The notes below the pieces were generated by a model that had not been told where the DNA came from, did no database searches, and saw only the letters and a program-made list of their open reading frames with translations. 30,602 nt of DNA, from assembly GCA_910584075.1 (NCBI GenBank), contig CAJTZI010000023.1, positions 1-30,602 of the forward strand, read 5' to 3'. Numbering within the stretch: position 1 is the stretch's first letter; each line of letters begins with the position of its first letter. This document shows positions 7,581 through 18,475 of the stretch, in pieces. This DNA comes from an uncultured Oscillibacter sp. GTDB lineage: Bacteria > Bacillota > Clostridia > Oscillospirales > Oscillospiraceae. A program made the position numbers and the translations under genes.

Positions 7581-9002
7581 TCAATTCAGGATGCCGTGCT
7601 GAACGGCCCAGCAGTAGGTGTTGTAGGTGGAAAACAGATCTCCCGCAGCGGAGCGGACTTTCTCCTCCGCCTCCCGCAGGCCGTCTCCCGCTGTCAGCAG
7701 TGCATTGCGGGAGATGGTTCCCTGCTGAAATTTCAGCTCTGAGGCGGCGTAGGACGACTGCTCGCAGGCCAGGGACACCTTGGCGGCCTCCCAGATCTGG
7801 TGATAGTCCTCCACCTGGGCGAAGAGGGTGCGGAATTTCAGCTCGTAGCTCTGCACGATGTTATTATATGTATACTGGGCCGCCTGCCAGGTGCGCTTGG
7901 CATTGCGGAATTCCATCCGGTTTTCATTGTATCCCCAGTAGTCGGCGTCCTCCTTGTACTGATCCCGAGCGTCCTCCAGGGTCTTCGCCGCATCGTAGAG
8001 CTCGTAGCTCTTCTCCCTGGCGGCAGCCAGGTCCTTCTCCAGATCCATCTGTGAGAGCTGCTCCGCCGTCACTTCCGGCAAAGGCCCCAGGGCGATCTCC
8101 CCGGTCTGCTCCGCGCCGATGAGCATCTCCAGCTGGAGCTTGTAGTTTCTCACGTTCATCCGCAACGTAGCCAGACCACTCTCCAGGGCCGTCCGGCCGG
8201 ACTTCACCTCCGCAAGCTGCATGGCGGAGATCTGGCCCAGCTGATAGCGCAGTTCCATCTCCTCCACGGTTCGGTCCAATCCCTCCAGCTGCTGCCGGAG
8301 GCCAGTTCCCTGCCCCTCCATGGCCGTCAGGGCGGCGTACAGGGATTCCCCCGCCATCACAATCTGATCCTGAAGGTTGTTGAGCTGGCGGACCACGTCG
8401 GCGTTGTCCTTTTGCATATCGCCCTCCTTAAGGGCGTCGAACTGTTCCCGCACGGCGGCGTAGGCCCTGTCCAGCTGGTCATAGGAGGTGTGATACTCAT
8501 AGTCGCTGTAAGTGACGCCGGAGCCGGGAATCTGGCTCAGAGAATGCATGGCGTTGGATGCCTGCACCAGCCCCCACTGGGCCCGGGCGATGTCGTTAAG
8601 CTGTTGCCACAGCTGGTCGTAGAGCTTGTCATAGTCGATGTCCTCAATGGTCAGGACGCTCTGCTCCAGGGTCAGGAGCTGAAGATTGTTCTCCCGCATC
8701 CGGCGCTCCACGTTGGCAAAGCTGACCTCTCCCAAGGCATCCGGCTGTATGGTGACGTTCTCCGCCAGATCCGGCCCCGCCAGGGAGGGGGACGCCGTCT
8801 CTTCCGTCTCCTGCGCCTCCTCCGGAGCGGTCTCCGCCGGGAGGGCTTCCGGCGTCTCCGGGGCATTCTCCGCCGGAGAGGCCGTCTGATCTGTCTGCTT
8901 ACCGTCCTCCGGGGCGGTGCGCTCCTCCGCCAGGGCGGACACGGCGCACACCGACGCCAGCACCGCCAGGGCCAGCAGCAGGGCAATGATTCTCTGTCTC
9001 AT
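7581..9002 (-). CDS. TolC-family-like exported coiled-coil protein
   Basis: The protein has 473 residues with an N-terminal signal peptide (residues 1 to about 25, ending near V-S-A-L-A-E-E). A roughly 50-residue stretch rich in P, E, T and A follows, probably disordered, and then long amphipathic helices. L-A-E-V-K-S-G-R-T-A-L-E-S-G-L and L-K-F-Q-Q-G-T-I-S-R-N-A-L-L are the TolC-type helix-turn signatures found once per structural repeat. In Gram-negative bacteria TolC forms the outer-membrane duct of tripartite pumps. I see no clear beta-barrel strands here, and the host is probably single-membraned, so it may instead form a helical extension on the adaptor. AAGGAGGAG precedes the ATG, and the gene lies 13 bases after the TetR gene. 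Confidence 0.8.
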   Translation of the reverse strand: MRQRIIALLLALAVLASVCAVSALAEERTAPEDGKQTDQTASPAENAPETPEALPAETAPEEAQETEETASPSLAGPDLAENVTIQPDALGEVSFANVERRMRENNLQLLTLEQSVLTIEDIDYDKLYDQLWQQLNDIARAQWGLVQASNAMHSLSQIPGSGVTYSDYEYHTSYDQLDRAYAAVREQFDALKEGDMQKDNADVVRQLNNLQDQIVMAGESLYAALTAMEGQGTGLRQQLEGLDRTVEEMELRYQLGQISAMQLAEVKSGRTALESGLATLRMNVRNYKLQLEMLIGAEQTGEIALGPLPEVTAEQLSQMDLEKDLAAAREKSYELYDAAKTLEDARDQYKEDADYWGYNENRMEFRNAKRTWQAAQYTYNNIVQSYELKFRTLFAQVEDYHQIWEAAKVSLACEQSSYAASELKFQQGTISRNALLTAGDGLREAEEKVRSAAGDLFSTYNTYCWAVQHGILN

Positions 9003-9015
9003 GGACTCCTCCTTA

Positions 9016-9648
9016 TTATGTATCCTCCGGGGCAGCCTGGCTTTGGCGCAGGCACCCGTATTTGATGATGTCCATCTGAGCCGCCATCTCCAGACGGATC
9101 TCCGCAGTCCGCTCCGGCTGGAGCAGGGCGTCCATCACAGAGCGGCCCAGCACGCCCAGGGTCATGAGAAACACCCTGCGCACATACGCCGTGTCCTGCC
9201 GGACCAGGCTGGAGAGATGGATCTTCTCCATCAGCTCCGGTGGAAACTCCTGCTGCTGCAGCAGAGCGCCCAGCAGCTTTTGCAGGTCAATGCCCGGATT
9301 GATCTGCAAAAGCCGGAAACACCGGTCCAGCATGGGGCACCGCTCTTCCCGGCAGGCGATGTCGTCATAGAGCGCCAGCTGGAGCTGGAAGATATCCCCC
9401 GCGTTTTTGCGCAGCTGCTCGCTGAACACCTGGACCACCTGGGCCTGAATATCCCCCAGCAGGTAGTAGAACAGGTCCTCCTTGTCGGTGAAGTACTGAT
9501 AAAAGCTCCCCCGGGGAATTCCAGCGTGCCGGACGATCTGATTGATGGAGGCGTCGGCGAATTTCACCCTGGTGAATTCGCCCCAGGCCGCTTCCAGGAA
9601 GCGGCCTCGCTTCTCCTCCGGCAGCCGGAGGAACGTCTCCGTACACAT
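9016..9648 (-). CDS. TetR/AcrR-family regulator of the efflux operon
   Basis: This 210-residue one-component repressor has an N-terminal helix-turn-helix covering about residues 10-55, with the typical recognition segment R-H-A-G-I-P-R-G-S-F-Y-Q-Y-F followed by K-E-D-L-F. The C-terminal helices form the ligand pocket and dimer face. I start at the ATG at 9648, six bases after GGAGG; a GTG two codons earlier touches the binding site. It is the first gene of the operon, followed by the TolC-like protein, adaptor and permease. A palindrome covers its promoter start site, so it very probably represses itself and the pump until a substrate binds. The inducer is unknown. Confidence 0.92.
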   Translation of the reverse strand: MCTETFLRLPEEKRGRFLEAAWGEFTRVKFADASINQIVRHAGIPRGSFYQYFTDKEDLFYYLLGDIQAQVVQVFSEQLRKNAGDIFQLQLALYDDIACREERCPMLDRCFRLLQINPGIDLQKLLGALLQQQEFPPELMEKIHLSSLVRQDTAYVRRVFLMTLGVLGRSVMDALLQPERTAEIRLEMAAQMDIIKYGCLRQSQAAPEDT

Positions 9649-9669
9649 ATGCACCCTCCTCTCCTAAAA

Positions 9670-9700
9670 TGACACTTTGTCACTTTGTGACAGATTGTCA
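9670..9700. promoter_or_regulatory. 31-bp palindromic operator for the TetR-family regulator
   Basis: Two 14-base arms face each other across TTT. The left arm is TGACACTTTGTCAC and the right arm is GTGACAGATTGTCA, which is its reverse complement except at two positions. Each arm also contains a smaller TGACA...TGTCA inverted repeat. It lies four bases downstream of the -10 box of the efflux operon promoter, across the expected start site and ahead of the regulator gene. This is the standard position for autorepression by a TetR protein. Confidence 0.8.
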
Positions 9701-9703
9701 CTG

Positions 9704-9732
9704 ATTATACACGGGGGCCGCGGGCCTGTCAA
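9704..9732 (-). promoter_or_regulatory. Consensus sigma-A promoter of the efflux operon
   Basis: On the minus strand a perfect TTGACA (9732-9727), a 17-base spacer and a perfect TATAAT (9709-9704) precede the regulator gene. Such a strong core promoter fits a repressor-controlled operon, with the operator just downstream. Confidence 0.88.
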
Positions 9733-9814
9733 TCCCCCTTTCCCCCGGAGGCTGTTAAGATTTTGTGAATTTGGAGCCGGGAAGAAGGGCTGGCCGCAGG
9801 TCCGCCCCGGAACG

Positions 9815-9850
9815 GCAAAAGGGGAGAGCCGCTGGCGAAGAGCGGCTCTC
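9815..9850 (-). terminator. Terminator after comM
   Basis: On the minus strand a 10-bp stem (GAGAGCCGCT at 9824-9833 pairing with 9841-9850, seven-base loop) directly follows the comM stop codon and leads into CCCTTTTG. It is a typical intrinsic terminator, and it separates comM from the divergently placed efflux operon promoter. Confidence 0.75.
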
Positions 9851-9851
9851 T

Positions 9852-11369
9852 CTATCCTCTTAAAATATCTGTGTTCCGGTACTGAACCGCCTCCGCCAGG
9901 TGGGATGCTCCGATCTCCGCCTCTCCCTCCAGGTCCGCGATGGTGCGGGCCACCCGCAGCACCCGGTCGTGGGACCGGGCCGTGAGGCCCATGCGGTCAA
10001 AGGCGGCCCTCATGAGCTTCTCCCCTGCCGCGTCCAGGCCGCAGTATGTTCCCACCATGGCCGAAGGCATCTGGGCGTTGCAGGTCACGCCGGTTCCGGC
10101 GAACCGGCGGAGCTGGAGGGCCCGGGCCGCGTCCGCCCGGGCCTTCACCGCGGCGGAGGATTCCGGCGTCTCCCGGCGGCGCATGGCCTCATACTCCACC
10201 GAGGGGACGGTGACGTGGAGGTCGATGCGGTCCAGCAGGGGGCCGGAGATCTTCTCCACGTATTTGGATACCTCCCGGCCGGAGCAGGTGCAGCGCCGCT
10301 CGGGATGGCCCCGCCAGCCGCAGCGGCAGGGGTTCATGGCGCAGACCAGCTGGAACCGGGCGGGGAGACGCAGGGTGCCCCCGGCCCGGGAGATGGTGAC
10401 CTCCCCGTCCTCCAGGGGCTGGCGCAGCACCTCCAGCGCGTCCCGGCGGAACTCCGGCAGTTCATCTAAAAACAGCACGCCGTTGTGGGCCAGGGAGATC
10501 TCTCCGGGCCGCATGGCGGGTCCGCCGCCGGTGAGGGCGGAGGCGGAGACCGTGTGATGGGGGCTGCGGAAGGGACGGCGGGCCAGCAGAGGGCTCCTGG
10601 GATCCGCAAGACCCGCCACGGACCAGACCTCGGAGGCCTCCAGTGCCTCCTCCCGACCCATGTCCGGCAGAATGGAGGGCAGGCGCTTGGCCAGCATGGA
10701 CTTGCCCGCCCCGGGGGAGCCGATCAGCAAAATGTTGTGCCCGCCCGCGGCGGCGATCTCCAGCGCCCGCTTGACATTCTCCTGGCCCATCACATCCTGA
10801 AAGTCTGGCAGGCCCGATTGGCTGTGCGAGGGGGTCCAGGCCGGGGCGGGAGCCATGGGCCGCTCCCCCCGGAGGTGGGCTGCCAGAGCCGTTACATCCG
10901 GCACGCCGTAGACTGTCAGCCCGCCGGCCAGGGTGGCCTCAGCGGCATTGTCCGCCGGGACGAACAGCTGGCGGATCCCCGCTCTCTCCGCTGCCAGGGC
11001 CATAGGGAGAACGCCCGCCACGCTGCGCAGGGCGCCTGTGAGGGACAGCTCCCCCAGAAAGGCGGCGTCCTGCGGCGGAGGCGGCAGCTCTCCGGCGGCG
11101 GCCAGCAGCCCCACAAGGATGGGCAGGTCGTAGAGGGTTCCCGCCTTCTTCCGGTCCGCCGGGGCTAGGTTCACCGTGATGCGGCTGACGGGAAATTTGG
11201 CGCCGCAGTTCTTCACCGCCGCCCTGACCCGCTCCCGGGCCTCCCGCACGGCGGCGTCCGGCAGGCCCACCACGTCAAAGGCCGGCAGGCCTCCGGAGAG
11301 AAAGCACTCCGCGCTGACCTCATAGCCGGATATTCCGCTCAGTCCCAGGGACCGTACACTCACCACCAT
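9852..11369 (-). CDS. comM: YifB/ComM-family Mg-chelatase-like AAA+ ATPase
   Basis: The protein has 505 residues in three parts. An N-terminal ChlI-type domain (G-L-P-A-F-D-V-V-G-L-P-D; R-I-T-V-N-L-A-P-A-D) comes first. The AAA+ core follows, with Walker A G-S-P-G-A-G-K-S and Walker B G-V-L-F-L-D-E-L-P-E-F. A C-terminal helical domain closes it. A cysteine-rich insert C-R-C-G-W-R-G-H-P-E-R-R-C-T-C may bind a metal. In Gram-negative bacteria ComM is a hexameric helicase that drives branch migration of incoming DNA during transformation. In Clostridia the role is unproven but is probably in recombination or repair. AGGAGG lies nine bases ahead of the ATG. It is transcribed alone, divergently from nifJ. 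Confidence 0.93.
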   Translation of the reverse strand: MVVSVRSLGLSGISGYEVSAECFLSGGLPAFDVVGLPDAAVREARERVRAAVKNCGAKFPVSRITVNLAPADRKKAGTLYDLPILVGLLAAAGELPPPPQDAAFLGELSLTGALRSVAGVLPMALAAERAGIRQLFVPADNAAEATLAGGLTVYGVPDVTALAAHLRGERPMAPAPAWTPSHSQSGLPDFQDVMGQENVKRALEIAAAGGHNILLIGSPGAGKSMLAKRLPSILPDMGREEALEASEVWSVAGLADPRSPLLARRPFRSPHHTVSASALTGGGPAMRPGEISLAHNGVLFLDELPEFRRDALEVLRQPLEDGEVTISRAGGTLRLPARFQLVCAMNPCRCGWRGHPERRCTCSGREVSKYVEKISGPLLDRIDLHVTVPSVEYEAMRRRETPESSAAVKARADAARALQLRRFAGTGVTCNAQMPSAMVGTYCGLDAAGEKLMRAAFDRMGLTARSHDRVLRVARTIADLEGEAEIGASHLAEAVQYRNTDILRG

Positions 11370-11413
11370 GGAAGCGCACCTCCTGTCCGTTTTCTAACAC
11401 TATATCATAAACC

Positions 11414-11430
11414 TGTTTCCATGGGAAACA
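11414..11430. promoter_or_regulatory. Palindrome between divergent comM and nifJ
   Basis: TGTTTCC and GGAAACA flank a central ATG, giving a perfect inverted repeat with seven-base arms. It sits about 45 bases upstream of the comM start and about 90 bases upstream of the nifJ -35 box. It looks like a protein-binding operator. Which gene it controls, if any, is unknown. Confidence 0.4.
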
Positions 11431-11519
11431 CTTTTTGGAAAAGTGCCGAAAAAAGCGGGACGGTTTTGTCCCATCCGCAGAAAAGGAAAATTCTTGTGCA
11501 AAAAATAACAAAGTGCCAG

Positions 11520-11548
11520 TTTACAGCCCAGACAACCTGTGATATAAT
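11520..11548 (+). promoter_or_regulatory. Sigma-A promoter of nifJ
   Basis: TTTACA at 11520-11525, a 17-base spacer and a perfect TATAAT at 11543-11548 precede nifJ. The leader of about 88 bases contains a small hairpin (GCTGCC near 11606 pairing with GGCAGC near 11615-11620) just before the ribosome binding site. Promoter quality fits a highly expressed central-metabolism gene. Confidence 0.8.
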
Positions 11549-11642
11549 GGCGGCGCATGAGATTTCGGGGGTGAACGCCCCGGAACCCGTGTGTTTGGCA
11601 AAATGCTGCCGCAGGGCAGCGATTTATAGGAGGTAAGTGTTT

Positions 11643-15305
<3,663 letters not shown>

Positions 15306-15389
15306 GACGCGAATCCCGCGTAAAAGGTCCCGGAGTATTTGCCTGATCCGGAGCTGTCCGGTTTCCAAGACAGCCGGACCCAGAAACTG

Positions 15390-15427
15390 AAAAACGCAGG
15401 AGGCCAGATATGGCCTCCTGCGTTTTT
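15390..15427 (+). terminator. Intrinsic terminator of nifJ
   Basis: A perfect 17-bp stem joins AAAAACGCAGGAGGCCA at 15390-15406 to 15411-15427 around a GATA loop, ending in a run of five T. The flanking A run means it may also work for the convergent operon. It lies 85 bases after the nifJ stop. Confidence 0.9.
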
Positions 15428-15537
15428 ATGCTCCGCGGCGTCTCCGGCGCTGCAAGCCCATGGTCCGCGGACCGTCAGCACAATGCCGGTACGCGGCTCC
15501 ATGGTTTTGCCCCGGAGGCAGGCTGTTTCCATAATCA

Positions 15538-15568
15538 GAGGGAAGCGGCGCAAAGCGCCGCTTCCCTC
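15538..15568 (-). terminator. Hairpin directly after khpA
   Basis: GAGGGAAGCGGCGC at 15538-15551 pairs perfectly with 15555-15568 around AAA, immediately beyond the khpA stop codon. The stem is strong but no T run follows on the minus strand, so it may protect the mRNA end or act together with the nifJ terminator further on. The stretch 15428-15537 holds no gene I can see. Confidence 0.55.
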
Positions 15569-15799
15569 TCAGTCTACAATATCCACAGATACCTTCACGC
15601 CGGTGCGCTGGGCGTAGGAGCGGACCACGGTGCGGATCTCCTTGGCGATCCGGCCCTGGCGGCCGATGACCTTGCCCATGTCGTCGGGGGCAACGCGCAG
15701 CTCCAACGTCAGCTCCTGCTCGCCCTGGATCTCCGTGACAGAGACGGCGTCAGGATTGTCCACAAGGTTTCTGGCGATGTAGAGCAGCAAGTCCTTCAT
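15569..15799 (-). CDS. khpA: KH-domain RNA-binding protein KhpA
   Basis: This 76-residue protein is a single KH domain with the nucleic-acid-gripping G-K-V-I-G-R-Q-G-R-I-A-K loop (the GxxG motif is G-R-Q-G at residues 46-49). In other Firmicutes, KhpA pairs with KhpB to bind RNA and influences cell length and division. Family length is about 75-80 residues, so the gene is complete. It follows rpsP by 16 bases as the last gene of the ylxM-ffh-rpsP-khpA operon. The usual continuation rimM-trmD-rplS is missing here: the operon ends in a hairpin and meets convergent nifJ. Confidence 0.92.
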   Translation of the reverse strand: MKDLLLYIARNLVDNPDAVSVTEIQGEQELTLELRVAPDDMGKVIGRQGRIAKEIRTVVRSYAQRTGVKVSVDIVD

Positions 15800-15815
15800 G
15801 CTCTATCCTCCGGAA

Positions 15816-16055
15816 TCAGAGGACGTCCACTTTTTTCAGCAGAGCTCTGACGGTGTCGGTGGGCTGAGCGCCGGACTTGATCCAGGCCTGGGCCCGCTCG
15901 GCGTCAATCTTGATGGCGGCGGGGGAGACGCAGGGATTGTAGGTGCCGATCTCCTCAATGAAGCGGCCGTCCCGGGGGAAGCGGGAGTCGGCCACCACGA
16001 CCCGGTAGAAGGGCGCTTTCTTGGCGCCCATGCGGCGCAGTCTGATCTTAACCAT
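15816..16055 (-). CDS. rpsP: 30S ribosomal protein S16
   Basis: This 79-residue protein of the small ribosomal subunit is needed for 30S assembly. The start M-V-K-I-R-L-R-R-M-G and the Y-R-V-V-V-A-D-S-R-x-P-R-D-G-R-F-I-E signature are diagnostic. I use the ATG at 16055, eight bases after GGAGG; an in-frame TTG five codons upstream would overlap the binding site. It lies between ffh and khpA, as is common in Firmicutes. The 60 bases between ffh and rpsP are somewhat AT-rich and could carry an internal promoter, though I see no clear one. Confidence 0.96.
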   Translation of the reverse strand: MVKIRLRRMGAKKAPFYRVVVADSRFPRDGRFIEEIGTYNPCVSPAAIKIDAERAQAWIKSGAQPTDTVRALLKKVDVL

Positions 16056-16115
16056 GATGTGTACCTCCAAAAATATTTTGATTGATTTTATATTTCACCT
16101 GAAAGGTTGAAATCC

Positions 16116-17483
16116 TTACTTGAACCGCTTCTTGCGGCCAAAGCCGTGCATCCGTCCGCCGCCCCGGCCTCCCAGCATGGCGGGCATCCGCCCCCGGGAG
16201 AGCTGCTTGGTCAGCTCCTGCATCATCTCAAACTGCTTGAGGAGGCGGTTCACGTCCACCACCTCCAGCCCGCAGCCGGCGGCGACGCGCTTTTTCCGGC
16301 TGGCGTTGAGGAGCTTGGGATTCTCCCGCTCCAGGGGGGTCATGGAGAGGATGATGGCCTCGGTGTGGGCCATCTGTTTTTCGTCAATGCTGGCGCCCTG
16401 GAGCTGCTTTCCAAGCCCTCCGGGCATCATGCCTGCCAGCTGGCTCAGATCGCCCATGCCCCGCAGCTGCTGAAGCTGGTCGAAGTAGTCCTGGAGGGTG
16501 AAGCGGTTTTTCCTGAGCTTCTCCTCCAGCTTGGCGGCCTGCTTTTCGTCGTAGGCGGCCTCCGCCTTCTCAATGAAGGAGAGCATGTCGCCCATGCCCA
16601 GAATACGGGAGGCCATCCGGTCGGGGTGGAAGGGCTCGATCATATCCAGCTTCTCGCCGGTGCCGGCAAATTTAATGGGCTTGCCTGTGGCCGCCCGGAT
16701 GGAGAGGGCCGCGCCGCCCCGGGCGTCGCCGTCCAGCTTGGTGAGAATCACGCCGTCGATGCCAAGGGCTTCGTCAAAGGCGGATGCGGCGTTCACCGCG
16801 TCCTGGCCGGTCATGGCGTCCACGACCAGCAAGATCTCATTGGGACGGACGGCGGCCTTCATCCGCTTGAGCTCGTCCATCAGCTCCTCGTCCACATGAA
16901 GCCGTCCGGCGGTGTCCAGAAACACCATGTCGCTGCCGTGGTCCCGGGCGTGGCGGACGGCGTTCCGGGCGATCTCCACCGGATCTCCCTGTCCCTGTTC
17001 AAACACCGGCAGGTCCAGCTGGCCGCCCACCACCTTCAGCTGCTCGATGGCGGCGGGACGGTACACGTCGCAGGCGGCAAGCAGCGGGCGCTTTTGCAGC
17101 TGGCGGCGCATCAAGCCGCCCAGCTTGGCTGTGGTGGTGGTTTTGCCGGCGCCCTGGAGGCCCACCATCATTACAACCGTAGGTCCGTTGTTGGCCATGG
17201 AGACCTTGGCGCTGGCGCCGCCCATGAGGGCGGTGAGCTCCTCGTTGACAATCTTCACCACCTGCTGGGCGGGGGTAAGGCTGTCCAGCACGTCGCTGCC
17301 CACGGCCCGCTCCGTGACGGAGGACACAAAGTCCTTGACCACTTTGTAGCTCACGTCCGCCTCCAGCAGGGCCAGACGGACCTCCCGCATGGCCTCCCGG
17401 ACGTCTCCCTCCGTCAGGCGGCCCTTGCCCCGCAGGCGCTTGAATGTGGCGTTTAGTTTTTCAGTCAGTCCCTCAAATGCCAT
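16116..17483 (-). CDS. ffh: Signal recognition particle protein Ffh (SRP54)
   Basis: This 455-residue GTPase binds signal sequences of nascent membrane proteins with 4.5S RNA and docks on FtsY. The N domain spans residues 1-95. The G domain has its P-loop G-L-Q-G-A-G-K-T at 108-115, followed by D-V-Y-R-P-A-A-I-E-Q-L, D-T-A-G-R-L and T-K-L-D-G-D-A-R-G-G. A methionine-rich M domain runs from about 330, with G-M-M-P-G and the RNA-contact region N-A-S-R-K-K-R-V-A-A-G-C-G, where glycine-serine-glycine is more usual than the cysteine seen here. The tail is basic and glycine-rich. It starts three bases after ylxM stops, with AGAGGA seven bases ahead of the ATG. Confidence 0.97.
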   Translation of the reverse strand: MAFEGLTEKLNATFKRLRGKGRLTEGDVREAMREVRLALLEADVSYKVVKDFVSSVTERAVGSDVLDSLTPAQQVVKIVNEELTALMGGASAKVSMANNGPTVVMMVGLQGAGKTTTTAKLGGLMRRQLQKRPLLAACDVYRPAAIEQLKVVGGQLDLPVFEQGQGDPVEIARNAVRHARDHGSDMVFLDTAGRLHVDEELMDELKRMKAAVRPNEILLVVDAMTGQDAVNAASAFDEALGIDGVILTKLDGDARGGAALSIRAATGKPIKFAGTGEKLDMIEPFHPDRMASRILGMGDMLSFIEKAEAAYDEKQAAKLEEKLRKNRFTLQDYFDQLQQLRGMGDLSQLAGMMPGGLGKQLQGASIDEKQMAHTEAIILSMTPLERENPKLLNASRKKRVAAGCGLEVVDVNRLLKQFEMMQELTKQLSRGRMPAMLGGRGGGRMHGFGRKKRFK

Positions 17484-17486
17484 GGC

Positions 17487-17852
17487 TCAGTCCTCTAAAG
17501 CGGCGGCCTCGGCGAGGATGCGCTCCGCCAGCTCATCCAGGCGGGCGTCCTCGTGGCGCCGGAGATTGATGGTCTTGATCTCGCCGGCGGCGGCGGAGAT
17601 GGCCTCCAGATGGGGCCGGCGGCTCTCAAACCGCTTGATGATCCCCGTCTTGTCCTCGATCTCCTGCATGGAGGCCTCCGCCCGGACGATCACGTCCCGG
17701 ACGCCCTGCCGGGAGATGCCCGCGTTCTCCGCGATCTCCGCCAGGGACAGGTCCTCGTTGTAGTAGAGGTCGAAAAACTCCCTCTGCCGGTCAGTCAGCA
17801 GCTCGCCGTAGAAGTCGTAGAGCATGGTCATGCGGTAGGTCTGGTTCTTCAC
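17487..17852 (-). CDS. ylxM: YlxM-family helix-turn-helix protein (UPF0122)
   Basis: The protein has 121 residues. It begins G-T-G (read as Met) eight bases after GAGGAGG. The first half is a sigma-region-4-like helix-turn-helix with L-L-T-D-R-Q-R-E-F-F-D-L-Y-Y-N-E-D-L-S-L and I-S-R-Q-G-V-R-D. YlxM always neighbours ffh in Firmicutes, and in Streptococcus it was shown to modulate the SRP and its GTPase activity. The helix-turn-helix could also bind nucleic acid. It is the first gene of the operon. A helical, charged C-terminus (residues 70-121) follows the DNA-binding fold. Confidence 0.92.
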   Translation of the reverse strand: MKNQTYRMTMLYDFYGELLTDRQREFFDLYYNEDLSLAEIAENAGISRQGVRDVIVRAEASMQEIEDKTGIIKRFESRRPHLEAISAAAGEIKTINLRRHEDARLDELAERILAEAAALED

Positions 17853-17870
17853 GGGAGCTGCCTCCTCTTC

Positions 17871-17892
17871 TGTAAAGTTTCATAGCTTTACA
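17871..17892. promoter_or_regulatory. Inverted repeat upstream of ylxM
   Basis: TGTAAAG at 17871-17877 and CTTTACA at 17886-17892 form a perfect inverted repeat with an eight-base gap, about 20-40 bases ahead of the ylxM start. A further TTTACAG lies at about 17904-17910. It overlaps where the operon promoter must be, but I could not find convincing -35 and -10 boxes, so operator or promoter status is open. Confidence 0.35.
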
Positions 17893-17976
17893 ACACGGAA
17901 TAGTTTACAGGACTCCGGCGAAAATGTCAAGGGGGATTTTCACAATCAGCGGTGATTTTTCCCGCCGCGGAGTCTG

Positions 17977-18422
17977 TTACACCAATTTTATCTGGCACCG
18001 ATTCATAAAGTACAACCCGATGAGGCAAACGACGGTGTCGATTACCTTGCTGAATGTAATTTCCTTGTGGCAGAGAACCGTTCCCACGACCACCAGGGCC
18101 AGGGCGGGAAATCCGCTCTGCACGATGGAGGCCGTGCTGACTGGCCACCCGGCTCTGTAGGCGTACATCAGCCCCGCCTCCAGCCCCACCACTGAAATCC
18201 CCGGCAAAACGGGCGCCGCGTTCATTCTGCTGTACTCCTGAAACAGATTTCTGCCTCTGTTCATGATGAAAAACACAACTGCTGAGGCAACTGCCCCCAC
18301 AAGATCAAGATATGTCACTATCACGGAGGCCATGGCGTCCATTTCTTTTGGAACCGATTTTGTGCATATCTGATAGAAAATATGGATACCGCCACAAGCG
18401 CGACGGGCCAGATATAGGACAT
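17977..18422 (-). pseudogene. DMT/EamA-type small membrane transporter, frameshifted
   Basis: The normal gene would encode about 148 residues with four to five membrane helices of the drug/metabolite transporter superfamily. The start is the ATG at 18422, five bases after GGAGGAA, and reads M-S-Y-I-W-P-V-A-L-V-A-V-S. The frame is then lost. A shift of one base at about 18383-18384 restores Y-Q-I-C-T-K-S-V-P-K-E-M-D-A-M-A-S, and the protein continues to the stop at 17977. The remaining helices, including V-G-L-E-A-G-L-M-Y-A-Y-R-A-G-W and V-S-T-A-S-I-V-Q-S-G, are well preserved. One deleted A explains the shift, so the lesion is recent or a sequencing error. A 121-residue fragment could still start at an internal ATG. 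Confidence 0.75.
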
Positions 18423-18439
18423 GATCTTCCTCCTGAAAA

Positions 18440-18475
18440 TACCGGCAGTCAGGCTGAAAAGCCTGACTGCCGGTA
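18440..18475. promoter_or_regulatory. Perfect 16-bp hairpin in the leader of the DMT-type gene
   Basis: TACCGGCAGTCAGGCT at 18440-18455 pairs without mismatch with 18460-18475 around a GAAA tetraloop. On the minus strand the stem is followed by ATTTTC and, within about six bases, the ribosome binding site of the transporter pseudogene. It could be an attenuator, a terminator for transcripts arriving from the right, or an RNA stability element. It does not match a riboswitch I know. Confidence 0.5.

Noticed and set aside
3283..7602. Three long plus-strand open frames (433-498 codons) opposite the RND permease and adaptor
   Set aside because: They are His/Gly/Asp-rich shadows of conserved genes, without ribosome binding sites or recognisable domains. 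They arise from GC-rich codon usage.
17871..17892. The TGTAAAG...CTTTACA repeat as a definite operon promoter
   Set aside because: No -35/-10 pair with acceptable spacing could be read from it, so only the inverted repeat is reported.
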